From: Streptomyces sp. NBC_00259
Lineage (GTDB): Bacteria > Actinomycetota > Actinomycetes > Streptomycetales > Streptomycetaceae
Direction: 5' to 3'
Assembly: GCF_036181745.1 (NCBI RefSeq)
Contig: NZ_CP108080.1
Location: 1,674,001 to 1,738,000 of the forward strand
Length of the DNA: 64,000 nucleotides
The position numbers and the translations under genes are program-made. Under the pieces are notes generated by a model. The model had not been told where the DNA came from. It made no database searches and saw nothing but the letters and a program-made list of their open reading frames with translations. Of the stretch, positions 1 through 8,306 are shown one piece after another (the stretch's first letter is position 1; every line of letters starts with the position of its first letter).

Positions 1-161
1 TGCTGCGCGACTGGCTGCGGGACGACGTGGGCCAGGAGCTGCGGCCGGAGAACCACATGGACCACACCCGGCTGGTCGACGCGATCCGCGCCTGTGACGG
101 CGAGGCGGCGGCCGCGGAGGCGGCGGGTTACCCGTTCATGTGTCTGCGCAAGGACGCATGA
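1..161 (+). CDS. C-terminal fragment, probable GntR-family (FCD domain) regulator
   Basis: The frame is open from base 3 and stops with TGA at 159-161, leaving the last 52 residues of a gene that begins before the window. The tail reads as amphipathic helices with a segment HTRLVDAIRACDGEAAAAEA. This resembles the last helices of FCD ligand-binding domains of GntR regulators, where a conserved His precedes a DAI/DAL helix and a G/A-rich turn. No DNA-binding domain is visible because the N-terminus is outside the window. The family call is therefore an inference from a short tail; another all-helical protein is possible. Confidence 0.4.
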   Translation, partial: LRDWLRDDVGQELRPENHMDHTRLVDAIRACDGEAAAAEAAGYPFMCLRKDA

Positions 162-219
162 CCCGTCGCGTCGGCATGCACGGCGCCGGGCGTGTTCAAG
201 AGGCCGGGCGTACGACGCA

Positions 220-270
220 CCGCACCGGTGTCACGGGGCCCGGTGCCACGGGGCCCGGTCCACGGCCCCG
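220..270. repeat. short direct repeats and GC hairpin between convergent genes
   Basis: A 15-bp unit CACGGGGCCCGGTGC starts at 232 and recurs, with its last base changed, at 247. A third, inverted-looking copy (CACGGCCCCGGGCC) follows. The GGGGCC and GGCCCC parts can pair into a hairpin, so this may act as a terminator between the two converging genes. Confidence 0.45.
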
Positions 271-278
271 GGCCGGCG

Positions 279-623
279 TCACGACGGTCGTCGCAGATGG
301 CTCACCCAGACGGTCCGTATCTCCTTCCAGCAGCGCTCGCTGAGGGTCGCGCGGCCGGTCGGGCCGAGTTCTACGGGCTTGCTGTCGGCATCGACGTCCC
401 ACCAGCGCTCGCACTCGACGTGGAGCTGGACCCGGTCGGTGTCGATGTAGGGGTTGTGGCAGTACGCCGTGGCCCGGGAGCCTTCGACGTAGACGCTGCA
501 GTCGGCCCCGAAAGGCCGCGCCGCGGACTCCCGGTGCGGCTGGGAGACCGCCACTGTGGGGGCGGGACACACCAGGGCCGCCACTACCCCCAGTACCGAC
601 GCGGAACGCCACGACGTACGCAC
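279..623 (-). CDS. small secreted protein of unknown function
   Basis: A 114-residue protein. The GTG start at 621-623 is chosen because GAGGAGG lies 8 nt upstream; longer in-frame extensions lack a site. Residues 1-27 form a Sec-type signal peptide (basic VRTSWR, hydrophobic core, A-rich end). The mature part has about four cysteines (contexts GADCS, AYCHN, VECER, ERCWK), enough for two disulfides, and a WW pair. I do not recognise a family. The Cys-rich mature region without a sortase motif or second membrane segment suggests a free extracellular protein. The next gene, fabI, lies about 210 bp away and is unrelated. Confidence 0.6.
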   Translation of the reverse strand: MRTSWRSASVLGVVAALVCPAPTVAVSQPHRESAARPFGADCSVYVEGSRATAYCHNPYIDTDRVQLHVECERWWDVDADSKPVELGPTGRATLSERCWKEIRTVWVSHLRRPS

Positions 624-818
624 AAGCAGGACCTCCTCGGCCGTACTGCGGCAAGCGCCGCTGCTGCACCACAAGGGAGGGATTGCTTCTCCAGGGTCAC
701 CCGGCCGGGGGCCGTCCGCCCGTCCCATTGACCCGAACGGGCGACGCCCCGGCCTCCCGCACACAGCGGGTGACCGGGGCATCGAAGGCGTCCGGGTGAA
801 GAAGGGCGTCCGTGACGC

Positions 819-839
819 TGCGTAACGGCTGGTTACGCA
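819..839. terminator. hairpin overlapping the fabI stop codon
   Basis: TGCGTAAC and GTTACGCA form a perfect 8-bp stem with a 5-nt loop. The TAA stop of fabI (833-835) lies in one arm. No T-tract follows, as is common for Streptomyces terminators. Confidence 0.5.
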
Positions 840-1603
840 CCCATCATGTGCACGCCACCGTCGACGTGGATGATCTCGCCCGTGGTCTTCGGGAACCAGT
901 CGGACAGCAGGGCGACGATGCCGCGGCCGGTGGGCTCCGGGTCGGCCATGTCCCACTCCAGCGGGGAGCGGTGGTTCCACACGTCCGCGAGGTCGCTGAA
1001 GCCCGGGATGGACTTCGCGGCCATCGAGCCGAGCGGGCCCGCCGAGATCAGGTTGCAGCGGACGTTCTGCTTGCCCAGGTCACGGGCGACGTAGCGGGAG
1101 GTGGCCTCCAGCGCGGCCTTCGCCGGACCCATCCAGTCGTACTGCGGCCAGGCGAACTGGGCGTCGAAGGTCAGACCGACCACCGAGGCGCCCTCCTGCG
1201 GGAACAGCGGCAGGCAGGCCATGGTCAGCGACTTCAGCGAGAACGCCGAGACGTGCATCGCGGTCGAGACCGACTCGAACGGCGTGTTCAGGAAGTTGCC
1301 GCCGAGCGCGTCCTGCGGTGCGAAGCCGATGGAGTGGACGACGCCGTCCAGCCCGCCCAGCTCCTCGCGCACGATGTCCGCGAGACGGCCGAGGTGCTCG
1401 TCGTTGGTGACGTCGAGCTCGATGACCTTCGTGGGCTTGGGGAGCTTCCTGGCGATCCGCTCGGTCAGCGTGGGACGCGGGAAGGCGGTCAGGATGATCT
1501 CCGCACCCTGCTCCTGGGCCAGCTTCGCGGCGTGGAAGGCGATGGAGGACTCCATCAGCACACCGGTGATGAGGATGCGCTTGCCGGCGAGGATTCCACT
1601 CAT
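833..1603 (-). CDS. fabI: enoyl-[acyl-carrier-protein] reductase (NADH), FabI/InhA type
   Basis: Catalyses the last reduction of each fatty-acid elongation round, trans-2-enoyl-ACP to acyl-ACP, with NADH in the cytosol. The 256 residues are full length for FabI. Visible: the atypical Rossmann motif GVLMESSIA (15-23), the catalytic pair Tyr155 and Lys162 in YDWMGPAK, and a C-terminal HVDGG strand. The ATG at 1603 gives the family N-terminus MSGILAGKRILITG; the in-frame extension upstream overlaps fabG and is not needed. Only 4 nt separate it from the fabG stop, so the two are cotranscribed and probably translationally coupled. Confidence 0.96.
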   Translation of the reverse strand: MSGILAGKRILITGVLMESSIAFHAAKLAQEQGAEIILTAFPRPTLTERIARKLPKPTKVIELDVTNDEHLGRLADIVREELGGLDGVVHSIGFAPQDALGGNFLNTPFESVSTAMHVSAFSLKSLTMACLPLFPQEGASVVGLTFDAQFAWPQYDWMGPAKAALEATSRYVARDLGKQNVRCNLISAGPLGSMAAKSIPGFSDLADVWNHRSPLEWDMADPEPTGRGIVALLSDWFPKTTGEIIHVDGGVHMMGA

Positions 1604-1607
1604 GTGA

Positions 1608-2327
1608 TCAGTGACCCATGCCCAATCCGCCGTCAACCGGGATGACGGCTCCAGTGATGTACGAGGCGTTGTCGGAGGCGAGGAACGTCACCGCGGCGGC
1701 GATCTCCTCCGGCTGCGCGTAACGGCCGAGCGGCACCTGCGAGACGATGCCCGCACGCTGCTCGTCGGTGAGCACCTTGGTCATGTCGGTCTCGACAAAG
1801 CCGGGCGCGACGACGTTGAACGTGATGTTCCGCGAGCCGAGTTCGCGGGCGAGGGAGCGGGCGAAGCCGACGAGCCCGGCCTTGGAGGCGGCGTAGTTGG
1901 CCTGACCCGCCGAGCCGAGCAGCCCGACCACGGAGGAGATGAGGACGACGCGGCCCTTCTTGGCCCGCAGCATGCCGCGGTTGGCGCGCTTGACGACCCG
2001 GAAGGCACCGGTGAGGTTGGTGTCGACGACGGAGACGAAGTCCTCCTCGGACATGCGCATCAGCAGCTGGTCCTTGGTGACGCCGGCGTTGGCGACCAGC
2101 ACCTCCACGGTGCCGTGCTTGTCCTCGATCTCCTTGTAGGCCTGCTCCACCTGTTCGGTGTCGGTGATGTCGCAGCGGACCGGGAGGCAGCCCAGCTCGA
2201 TCAGCTCCTTGGGCGGCTCGCCCGAACGGTACGTGATCGCGACCTTGTCGCCGGCTTCGGCGAACGCGCGGGCGATGGCGAGGCCGATGCCCCGGTTTCC
2301 TCCGGTGACGAGAACCGAGCGGCTCAA
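1608..2327 (-). CDS. fabG: 3-oxoacyl-[acyl-carrier-protein] reductase FabG
   Basis: NADPH-dependent reduction of 3-oxoacyl-ACP, the first reduction of the fatty-acid cycle. A 239-residue classical SDR: cofactor loop TGGNRGIG (8-15), NAG at 80-82, catalytic Ser132, Tyr145 and Lys149 (YAASK), C-terminal PVDGG. The start is TTG at 2327, supported by AAGGGTGA 5 nt upstream and by the exact match of MSRSVLVTGG to the family N-terminus. It is the promoter-proximal gene of fabG-fabI, the arrangement also seen in S. coelicolor and, as fabG1-inhA, in mycobacteria. Confidence 0.95.
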   Translation of the reverse strand: MSRSVLVTGGNRGIGLAIARAFAEAGDKVAITYRSGEPPKELIELGCLPVRCDITDTEQVEQAYKEIEDKHGTVEVLVANAGVTKDQLLMRMSEEDFVSVVDTNLTGAFRVVKRANRGMLRAKKGRVVLISSVVGLLGSAGQANYAASKAGLVGFARSLARELGSRNITFNVVAPGFVETDMTKVLTDEQRAGIVSQVPLGRYAQPEEIAAAVTFLASDNASYITGAVIPVDGGLGMGH

Positions 2328-2528
2328 CGGATCACCCTTTCGATAGCGGTCTTGTCCTGCAAAAACCTATCGGTACCGCCCATCGTCCAGGGGATCGACC
2401 CCTGACAGTGGCGTACCGGATGCGCTGTCGGGTCCCTACAGAAAGCGGTAGGCAGCGGGCACCCGGGCGCGACATGATCGGGGCGACCGGTCTGGTGACG
2501 ACGGGTCCGACCAGGACAGGAGACATTC

Positions 2529-4052
2529 GTGGCTCATTCCATCGACGAAGCCTTCACGGCCTTGCCGCTGCGGGCGCTCGCCGACGCGGCGCTCGCTCGG
2601 GCCCGTGCGCTCGGCGCCGAGCATGCCGACTTCCGGCTGGAGCGGGTGCGCAGCGCGGCGTGGCGGCTGCGGGACGCCAAACCCTCCGGCTCGTCCGACA
2701 CCACCGATCTGGGGTACGCGGTGCGGGTCGTGCACGGCGGGGCGTGGGGGTTCGCCTCCGGCGTCGATCTGACCATGGACGCCGCGGCCAGGGTCGCGGG
2801 CCAGGCGGTGGCGATGGCGAAGCTGTCGGCGAAGGTGATCGCGGCGGCCGGGTCCGACGAGCGCGTGGAGCTGGCGGAGGAGCCGGTGCACGCGGAGCGT
2901 ACGTGGATCTCCTCGTACGAGATCGATCCGTTCACGGTCGCCGGCGAGGAGAAGTCCGGGCTGCTGGCGGACTGGAGCGCGCGGCTGCTGCGGGCGGACG
3001 GTGTGGCGCACGTGGACGCCTCGCTGCTGACCGTGCACGAGAACAAGTTCTACGCGGACACGGCGGGCACGGTCACCACCCAGCAGCGGGTACGGCTCCA
3101 TCCGCAGCTCACGGCCGTCGCCGTGGACGAGACGACCGGCGAGTTCGACTCGATGCGCACCATCGCGCCACCGGCCGGCCGCGGCTGGGAGTATCTGACC
3201 GGCACGGGCTGGGACTGGGACTCCGAGCTGGAGGAGATCCCGGGGCTGCTCGCGGAGAAGATGCGGGCGCCGAGCGTCGAGGCGGGCCGGTACGACCTGG
3301 TCGTGGACCCGTCCAATCTGTGGCTGACGATCCACGAGTCGATCGGCCACGCCACCGAGCTGGACCGGGCGCTGGGCTACGAGGCGGCGTACGCGGGCAC
3401 CTCCTTCGCCACCTTCGACCAGCTGGGCAAGCTGCGCTACGGCTCGTCGGTGATGAACGTGACCGGCGACCGGACCGCGGAGCACGGTCTCGCGACGATC
3501 GGGTACGACGACGAGGGCGTCGAGGCGCAGAGCTGGGACCTGGTCAAGGACGGCACGCTCGTCGGCTACCAGCTCGACCGGCGCATCGCGAAGCTGACGG
3601 GCCTCGGCCGCTCCAACGGCTGTGCGTTCGCGGACTCCCCCGGGCACGTTCCGGTGCAGCGCATGGCGAACGTCTCGCTGCAGCCGGAGCCGGGCGGACT
3701 GTCGACGGAGGACCTGATCGGCGGGGTGGAGCGCGGCATCTACGTGGTCGGGGACCGGTCCTGGTCGATCGACATGCAGCGCTACAACTTCCAGTTCACC
3801 GGGCAGCGCTTCTACCGGATCGAGAACGGCCGGCTCGCCGGGCAGCTGCGCGACGTCGCCTACCAGGCGACGACGACGGACTTCTGGGGCTCGATGGAGA
3901 AGGTCGGCGGGCCGCAGACGTACGTCCTCGGCGGCGCCTTCAACTGCGGCAAGGCCCAGCCGGGCCAGGTCGCGGCGGTGTCGCACGGCTGCCCGTCCGC
4001 CCTCTTCCGCGGCGTGAACATCCTGAACACCACGCAGGAGGCGGGCCGATGA
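2529..4052 (+). CDS. tldD: metalloprotease TldD
   Basis: Catalytic subunit of the TldD/TldE zinc protease. In other bacteria this protease degrades or matures unfolded peptides, for example microcin B17, in the cytosol. The 507 residues carry the zinc motif HESIGH (269-274) that places the active site in TldD rather than TldE. GTG at 2529 is preceded by AGGAG at 6 nt. The last codons (NTTQEAGR-stop) are repeated twice more downstream within a 95-bp tandem repeat, and the stop overlaps the ATG of a 32-codon ORF (ATGA). It is divergent from fabG, with 201 bp between them. Confidence 0.93.
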   Translation: MAHSIDEAFTALPLRALADAALARARALGAEHADFRLERVRSAAWRLRDAKPSGSSDTTDLGYAVRVVHGGAWGFASGVDLTMDAAARVAGQAVAMAKLSAKVIAAAGSDERVELAEEPVHAERTWISSYEIDPFTVAGEEKSGLLADWSARLLRADGVAHVDASLLTVHENKFYADTAGTVTTQQRVRLHPQLTAVAVDETTGEFDSMRTIAPPAGRGWEYLTGTGWDWDSELEEIPGLLAEKMRAPSVEAGRYDLVVDPSNLWLTIHESIGHATELDRALGYEAAYAGTSFATFDQLGKLRYGSSVMNVTGDRTAEHGLATIGYDDEGVEAQSWDLVKDGTLVGYQLDRRIAKLTGLGRSNGCAFADSPGHVPVQRMANVSLQPEPGGLSTEDLIGGVERGIYVVGDRSWSIDMQRYNFQFTGQRFYRIENGRLAGQLRDVAYQATTTDFWGSMEKVGGPQTYVLGGAFNCGKAQPGQVAAVSHGCPSALFRGVNILNTTQEAGR

Positions 4053-4147
4053 CCCCGGACCGCACCCGCACCGCCCCCCGCCGGGGGTCCGGGGGCCGTC
4101 CCCCGGGACAGCACAGCCTGAACACCACGCAGGAGGCGGGCCGATGA
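4049..4147 (+). CDS. 32-residue ORF in first repeat junction
   Basis: ATG overlaps the tldD stop (ATGA), with CAGGAGG 7 nt before it. The product begins MTPDRTRTAPRRGSGG and ends SLNTTQEAGR, the same eight last residues as TldD. It is basic, Pro/Gly/Arg-rich and likely unstructured. Its TGA again overlaps the next ATG. It may be a by-product of a tandem duplication of the tldD end plus spacer, yet it has everything needed for coupled translation. No known family. Confidence 0.4.
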   Translation: MTPDRTRTAPRRGSGGRPPGQHSLNTTQEAGR

Positions 4148-4242
4148 CCCCGGACCGCACCCGCACCGCCCCCCGCCGGGGGTCCGGGGGTCGACCCCCG
4201 GGAACGCACAGTCCCAACACCACCCAGGAGGCCGGTCGATGA
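4144..4242 (+). CDS. 32-residue ORF in second repeat junction
   Basis: Near-copy of the preceding small ORF (30 of 32 residues identical; GTHSP replaces GQHSL), with the same ribosome binding site. It has ATGA overlaps on both sides, the second with tldE. If translated, it couples tldD to tldE through two short peptides. Whether the peptide itself has a role cannot be told from sequence. Confidence 0.4.
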   Translation: MTPDRTRTAPRRGSGGRPPGTHSPNTTQEAGR

Positions 4243-5630
4243 GCCCCGTCAGCAAGCCGCACGAGATCGTCGAGCGCGCACTCGACCTGTCCACCGCCGA
4301 CGGCTGTGTGGTCATCGCCGACGAGCACTCGTCGGCCAATCTGCGCTGGGCCGGCAACGCGCTCACCACGAACGGCGTGACCCGGGGCCGCACCCTCACC
4401 GTGATCGCCACCGTGGACGGTGCGCAGGGCACCGCGTCCGGGGTGGTGACGCGGTCGGCGGTGACGGCCGAGGACCTGGAGCCGCTGGTCCGGGCCGCCG
4501 AGGCCGCGGCCCGCACGGCGGGGGCGGCGGAGGACGCACAGCCGCTGGTGACCGGCGTCCCGGTGTCGGGGGACTTCACCGACGCGCCGGCCGAGACCTC
4601 CTCGGCCGTCTTCACCGACTTCGCACCCGCGCTCGGCGAGGCCTTCGCCCGCGCCCGGTCCGGCGGCCGTGAGCTGTACGGCTTCGCCAACCACGAGCTG
4701 ACCTCGACGTATCTCGGTACGTCGACGGGCGTACGGCTCCGCCACGACCAGCCCAACGGCACGCTGGAGCTGAACGCCAAGTCGCCCGACCGCAGCCGCT
4801 CGGCCTGGGCCGGCCGTTCCACGCGCGACTTCAAGGACGTCGACCCGGCGGCGCTGGACGGTGAGCTCGCGACCCGGCTGGGCTGGGCCGAGCGCCGTAT
4901 CGACCTGCCCGCGGGCCGGTACGAGACCCTGCTTCCGCCGACCGCCGTCGCCGACCTGCTGATCTACCAGCTGTGGTCGTCCTCGGGCCGGGACGCCGTC
5001 GAGGGCCGCACGGTCTTCTCCAAGCCGGGCGGTGGCACCCGTATCGGCGAGTCGCTGTCCGGGCTGCCGCTCACGCTGCGCAGCGACCCGGACGAGCCGG
5101 GGCTGGAGTCCGCGCCGTTCGTGATCGCCCATTCCTCCGGCGACGACGCCTCGGTGTTCGACAACGGCCTGCCGCTGCCGGCGACCGAGTGGGTTCGGGA
5201 GGGCACGCTGAACCGGCTGATCACCACCCGGCACAGCGCGGGCCTGACCGGGCTGCCGGTCTCCCCCGCCGCCGGCAACCTGATCATGGACGCCGGCGGT
5301 GAGCGCTCCCTGGAGGAGATGGTCGCCTCGACCGGGCGGGGACTGCTGCTGACCTGCCTCTGGTACATCCGCGAGGTCGACCCGGCGACGCTGCTGCTGA
5401 CCGGGCTGACCCGCGACGGCGTCTATCTCGTCGAGAACGGCGAGGTCGTCGGCGAGGTGAACAACTTCCGGTTCAACGAGTCGCCCGTCGATCTGCTGTC
5501 GCGGGCCGTGGAGGCCGGGCGCACGGAGAAGACGCTGCCGCGTGAGTGGAGCGACTGGTTCACCCGGGCCGCGATGCCCGCGCTGCGCATCCCGGACTTC
5601 AACATGAGCTCGGTCAGCCAGGGCGTATGA
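4239..5630 (+). CDS. tldE: TldE/PmbA, partner subunit of TldD
   Basis: Non-catalytic partner of TldD in the heterodimeric peptide protease. The 463 residues share the TldD/PmbA fold, and there is no HExxxH zinc motif, as expected for TldE. ATG at 4239 overlaps the previous small ORF and follows CAGGAGGCCGGTCG. The order tldD-tldE on one transcript is conserved in actinomycetes; here the junction is expanded by the repeat. tyrS follows after 85 bp. Confidence 0.92.
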   Translation: MSPVSKPHEIVERALDLSTADGCVVIADEHSSANLRWAGNALTTNGVTRGRTLTVIATVDGAQGTASGVVTRSAVTAEDLEPLVRAAEAAARTAGAAEDAQPLVTGVPVSGDFTDAPAETSSAVFTDFAPALGEAFARARSGGRELYGFANHELTSTYLGTSTGVRLRHDQPNGTLELNAKSPDRSRSAWAGRSTRDFKDVDPAALDGELATRLGWAERRIDLPAGRYETLLPPTAVADLLIYQLWSSSGRDAVEGRTVFSKPGGGTRIGESLSGLPLTLRSDPDEPGLESAPFVIAHSSGDDASVFDNGLPLPATEWVREGTLNRLITTRHSAGLTGLPVSPAAGNLIMDAGGERSLEEMVASTGRGLLLTCLWYIREVDPATLLLTGLTRDGVYLVENGEVVGEVNNFRFNESPVDLLSRAVEAGRTEKTLPREWSDWFTRAAMPALRIPDFNMSSVSQGV

Positions 5631-5715
5631 GCCCAGGGCCGAACCCATAGACTGCTAGACACCACCTGGGGCGACCATCACCCCTTTCTGCCTTTTCCGA
5701 GGAGATACCAGAACC

Positions 5716-6984
5716 GTGACGGACATCGTCGACGAGCTGAAGTGGCGCGGGCTGTTCGCCCTGTCCACCGACGAGGACGCTTTGCGCAAGGCGCTCGCGG
5801 ACGGTCCCGTCACGTTCTATTGCGGCTTCGACCCGACCGCGCCCAGCCTGCACGTCGGGCATCTCGTGCAGGCGCTCACCATGCGCCGGCTGCAGCAGGC
5901 GGGGCACCGCCCGCTGGCGCTGGTGGGCGGGGCGACGGGTCAGATCGGCGACCCCAAGCCGACGGCGGAGCGCACGCTGAACGACCCGGAGACCGTCGCG
6001 GCGTGGGTGGAGCGGGTCCGCGCCCAGATCGAGCCGTTCCTGTCCTTCGAGGGCGAGAACGCGGCGGTCATGGTCAACAACCTGGACTGGACGGCGGGCA
6101 TGTCCGCCATCGAGTTCCTGCGGGACATCGGCAAGCACTTCCGCGTCAACAAGATGCTGACGAAGGACTCGGTCGCGCGCCGGCTGGAGTCCGACCAGGG
6201 CATCAGCTACACGGAGTTCAGCTACCAGCTGCTTCAGGGCATGGACTTCCTGGAGCTGTACAGGCGCTACGGCTGCACCCTGCAGCAGGGCGGCAGCGAC
6301 CAGTGGGGCAATCTGACCGCGGGTCTGGACCTGATTCACCGTCTGGAGCCGCACGCGAGCGCCCACGCGCTGGCGACGCCGCTGATGACCAAGGCCGACG
6401 GCACCAAGTTCGGCAAGACCGAGGGCGGCGCCGTCTGGCTGGACCCGGAGATGACGACGCCGTACGCGTTCTACCAGTTCTGGCTGAACGTGGACGACCG
6501 GGACGTCTCGACGTACATGCGCATCCTCAGCTTCCAGAGCCGTGGGGAGCTGGAGGAGCTGGAGAAGCTCACCGAGGAGCGTCCGCAGGCGCGTGCCGCG
6601 CAGCGTGCGCTCGCCGAGGAGCTGACGACCCTGGTGCACGGCGCCGACCAGTGCGCGGCGGTCATCGCCGCCTCGAAGGCGCTCTTCGGTCAGGGTGAGC
6701 TGGGGGAGCTGGACGAGGCGACCCTGAGCGCGGCGCTCTCCGAGCTGCCGCACGCCCGGGTGAGCGCGCCCGCCGCGGTGGCGGACCTCTTCGCGGAGGT
6801 CGGTCTGGTGGCGAGCAAGTCGGCCGCCCGCCGCACCATCAAGGAGGGCGGGGCCTACGTGAACAACGCGAAGGTGACCGCCGAGGACGCCGTGCCGGCC
6901 GCCGAGGACCTGCTGCACGGGCGCTGGCTCGTGCTGCGCCGCGGCAAGAAGAACCTGGCCGCGGTCGAGGTCACGGCCGGCTGA
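5716..6984 (+). CDS. tyrS: tyrosyl-tRNA synthetase
   Basis: Class I aminoacyl-tRNA synthetase charging tRNA-Tyr. The 422 residues are the normal length for bacterial TyrRS. HIGH-like motif HVGH (46-49) follows [13 protein letters not shown]-like motif KFGKT (231-235); the tyrosine pocket segment QGGSDQWGN is at 191-199. A C-terminal S4-like RNA-binding domain covers about 355-422. GTG at 5716 has GAGGAG 11 nt upstream. It is transcribed alone and followed by repeats and a strong hairpin. Confidence 0.97.
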   Translation: MTDIVDELKWRGLFALSTDEDALRKALADGPVTFYCGFDPTAPSLHVGHLVQALTMRRLQQAGHRPLALVGGATGQIGDPKPTAERTLNDPETVAAWVERVRAQIEPFLSFEGENAAVMVNNLDWTAGMSAIEFLRDIGKHFRVNKMLTKDSVARRLESDQGISYTEFSYQLLQGMDFLELYRRYGCTLQQGGSDQWGNLTAGLDLIHRLEPHASAHALATPLMTKADGTKFGKTEGGAVWLDPEMTTPYAFYQFWLNVDDRDVSTYMRILSFQSRGELEELEKLTEERPQARAAQRALAEELTTLVHGADQCAAVIAASKALFGQGELGELDEATLSAALSELPHARVSAPAAVADLFAEVGLVASKSAARRTIKEGGAYVNNAKVTAEDAVPAAEDLLHGRWLVLRRGKKNLAAVEVTAG

Positions 6985-7100
6985 CACGACGGGCTGACAC
7001 GACGGACGGCGCGTGTCCCGCGTGACACCGCGAGCGTCACGCGTGACATGGCACAGCGCACGTGTCACACATGACATCGCGCGCGTCCCGTGTGACACCT
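6981..7100. repeat. cluster of TGACAC/TGACAT repeats after tyrS
   Basis: Six copies of TGACA(C/T) lie in about 120 bp, starting with the tyrS stop itself, together with inverted copies such as the 12-bp palindrome GTCACGCGTGAC. Larger degenerate units of about 23-26 bp (CGTGTCCCGCGTGACAC, CGTCACGCGTGACAT, CGTGTCACACATGACAT, CGTCCCGTGTGACAC) recur in tandem. Confidence 0.7.
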
Positions 7101-7108
7101 CGGAACAC

Positions 7109-7156
7109 CACGGCAGCGGCCGGGTGGGAGATCGTTCCCACCCGGCCGCTGCCGTG
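7109..7156. terminator. strong bidirectional terminator
   Basis: Perfect 21-bp inverted repeat, arms 7109-7129 and 7136-7156 with loop GATCGT, between tyrS and the convergent glsB-like gene. Confidence 0.92.
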
Positions 7157-7190
7157 TCCGTGGCCCGTCGGGCGGCTCCTGCGTCCGCCC

Positions 7191-7466
7191 TCAGGCCGCT
7201 TGTTTTCTGCCGCGCAAGGACGCGTAGAGCATGTCACCGAGGCCGACGATGACCAGGGCGGCGACGATCTGCAGGGCGTGCCGGCCCCAGTCGATGCCCG
7301 GTGTCTCCTCGATTCCGAACGCCCCGGCAAGGGCGTTTCCGACGATGCCGCCGATGATGCCGAAGATCGTGATCAGCCAGAGCGGACTGTGCTGCTTCCC
7401 CGGCAGGATCGCCTTGGCCAGCAGGCCCAGCACGAATCCGACAATGATCGCCCACAACCAGCTCAT
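7191..7466 (-). CDS. GlsB/YeaQ/YmgE family stress-response membrane protein
   Basis: A 91-residue integral membrane protein with three hydrophobic segments (about 3-20, 30-50, 62-82). The Gly-rich pattern GGIVGNALAGAFG is typical of the transglycosylase-associated (YeaQ/YmgE/GlsB) family. The family is linked to general or envelope stress, but its biochemistry is unknown. ATG at 7466 with GGGAGGC upstream. It is convergent with tyrS across the terminator and divergent from the next gene. Confidence 0.88.
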   Translation of the reverse strand: MSWLWAIIVGFVLGLLAKAILPGKQHSPLWLITIFGIIGGIVGNALAGAFGIEETPGIDWGRHALQIVAALVIVGLGDMLYASLRGRKQAA

Positions 7467-7684
7467 GGCTGCCTCCCGGTTTCGGATCGACGTGAGCCGT
7501 TATCGGCTAGTTTCGGCGTATCCGCCATACGGCGCATGTCGGACAGATATGTGCGCGGTACACGGTGATGTGGTCCGCCCAGGTCGGGCGGGACCCGGTC
7601 TCGAATGCGACGCAGCCGCGGCGTACCGTTGAAGCAGGTCCGGGCCGGGGAGAGTCCGGCGCGGCGATCGGGCGGTGGAACGGC

Positions 7685-8104
7685 ATGTGGAAGCACAAGG
7701 AGCCCGAGGTCTTCAGGATCACCGGAGCCCGCCAGGGACTGGCCGACGACGTGCGCGGCAGGCAGCGCCGCTATGTGATCTCGATGTCGATCCGGACCCT
7801 CGCGGTGATCCTCGCCGCGGTGCTGTGGAACGTCGAGCAGCATGTGGCGATCGTGGCGCTGGTGCTCGGTGCGGCACTGCCGTACATCTCCGTGGTGATC
7901 GCCAACGCGGGCCGCGAGAGCGCGCCGAAGCCACTGTCCACCTTCGTACCGGCCCCCACGCGGCCGATGCTCGAGACCTCCGCCGCGGCGGAGGCGCCCA
8001 CGGCGGACCGGACAGCGGACAAGGCGGCGGACAAGGCGGATGGGGATCCGGATCCGGAATCCGCCGCCGAGGACACGGCGGACCGGACGATCAGGCACGC
8101 CTGA
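7685..8104 (+). CDS. DUF3099 membrane protein
   Basis: A 139-residue protein. The DUF3099 core (EVFRITGARQGL, then two membrane helices at about 36-75) is followed by an acidic, Ala-rich tail (EAPTADRTADKAADKADGD) that looks disordered. ATG at 7685 is chosen because the domain starts directly after it; in-frame GTG codons up to 120 nt upstream cannot be excluded and the ribosome binding site is weak. Function unknown. Confidence 0.75.
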   Translation: MWKHKEPEVFRITGARQGLADDVRGRQRRYVISMSIRTLAVILAAVLWNVEQHVAIVALVLGAALPYISVVIANAGRESAPKPLSTFVPAPTRPMLETSAAAEAPTADRTADKAADKADGDPDPESAAEDTADRTIRHA

Positions 8105-8247
8105 CCGCGGGCCGGGCGAGGGCGAGGAACCGTGCCGCGCAATGCTCAAGAAAAGCTCAGATCAATCATGAAGTTCCGGTGCACCGCGGGCCGTTTCGCG
8201 TGACATACTGCCTGTGCGCTCCGCATCCCCCGTCGGAGCGACGGACC

Positions 8248-8283
8248 GACGCCGGGCAGCTCCCCCCGTGGCTGCTCGGCGTC
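8248..8283 (+). promoter_or_regulatory. leader hairpin before the small Cys protein gene
   Basis: GACGCCGGGCAGC and GCTGCTCGGCGTC pair over 13 bp with one G-U and a 10-nt loop, ending 23 nt before the GTG at 8307. It could be an attenuator or a terminator of the upstream DUF3099 gene. Confidence 0.5.
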
Positions 8284-8306
8284 GCCACGTTGTGGACAAT
8301 GATCCG

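Larger units (their letters stand above)
4022..4243 (+). repeat. 95-bp tandem duplication between tldD and tldE
   Basis: Unit 1 is 4022-4116, unit 2 is 4117-4211 and a diverged partial third copy is 4212-4243. Units 1 and 2 differ at only a few positions near their 3' ends. Each unit contains the tldD-like end, a ribosome binding site (CAGGAGG) and an ATG. Each also holds a GC palindrome (CCGGGGG..CCCCCGG) that becomes a perfect 18-bp palindrome in unit 2. The third copy carries the real tldE ribosome binding site and is probably the ancestral junction. Confidence 0.9.

Noticed and set aside
4080..4212. GC palindromes in the tldD-tldE spacer considered as insertion-sequence ends or a transposable repeat
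   Set aside because: No transposase, no target duplications; the 95-bp unit is a simple tandem duplication that includes the tldD end.
2436..5648. Very long reverse-strand open frame (over 1000 codons) opposite tldD and tldE
   Set aside because: It is a GC-frame shadow: low-complexity Arg/Gly/Pro composition, no domain, no ribosome binding site, and it runs through three well-supported forward features.
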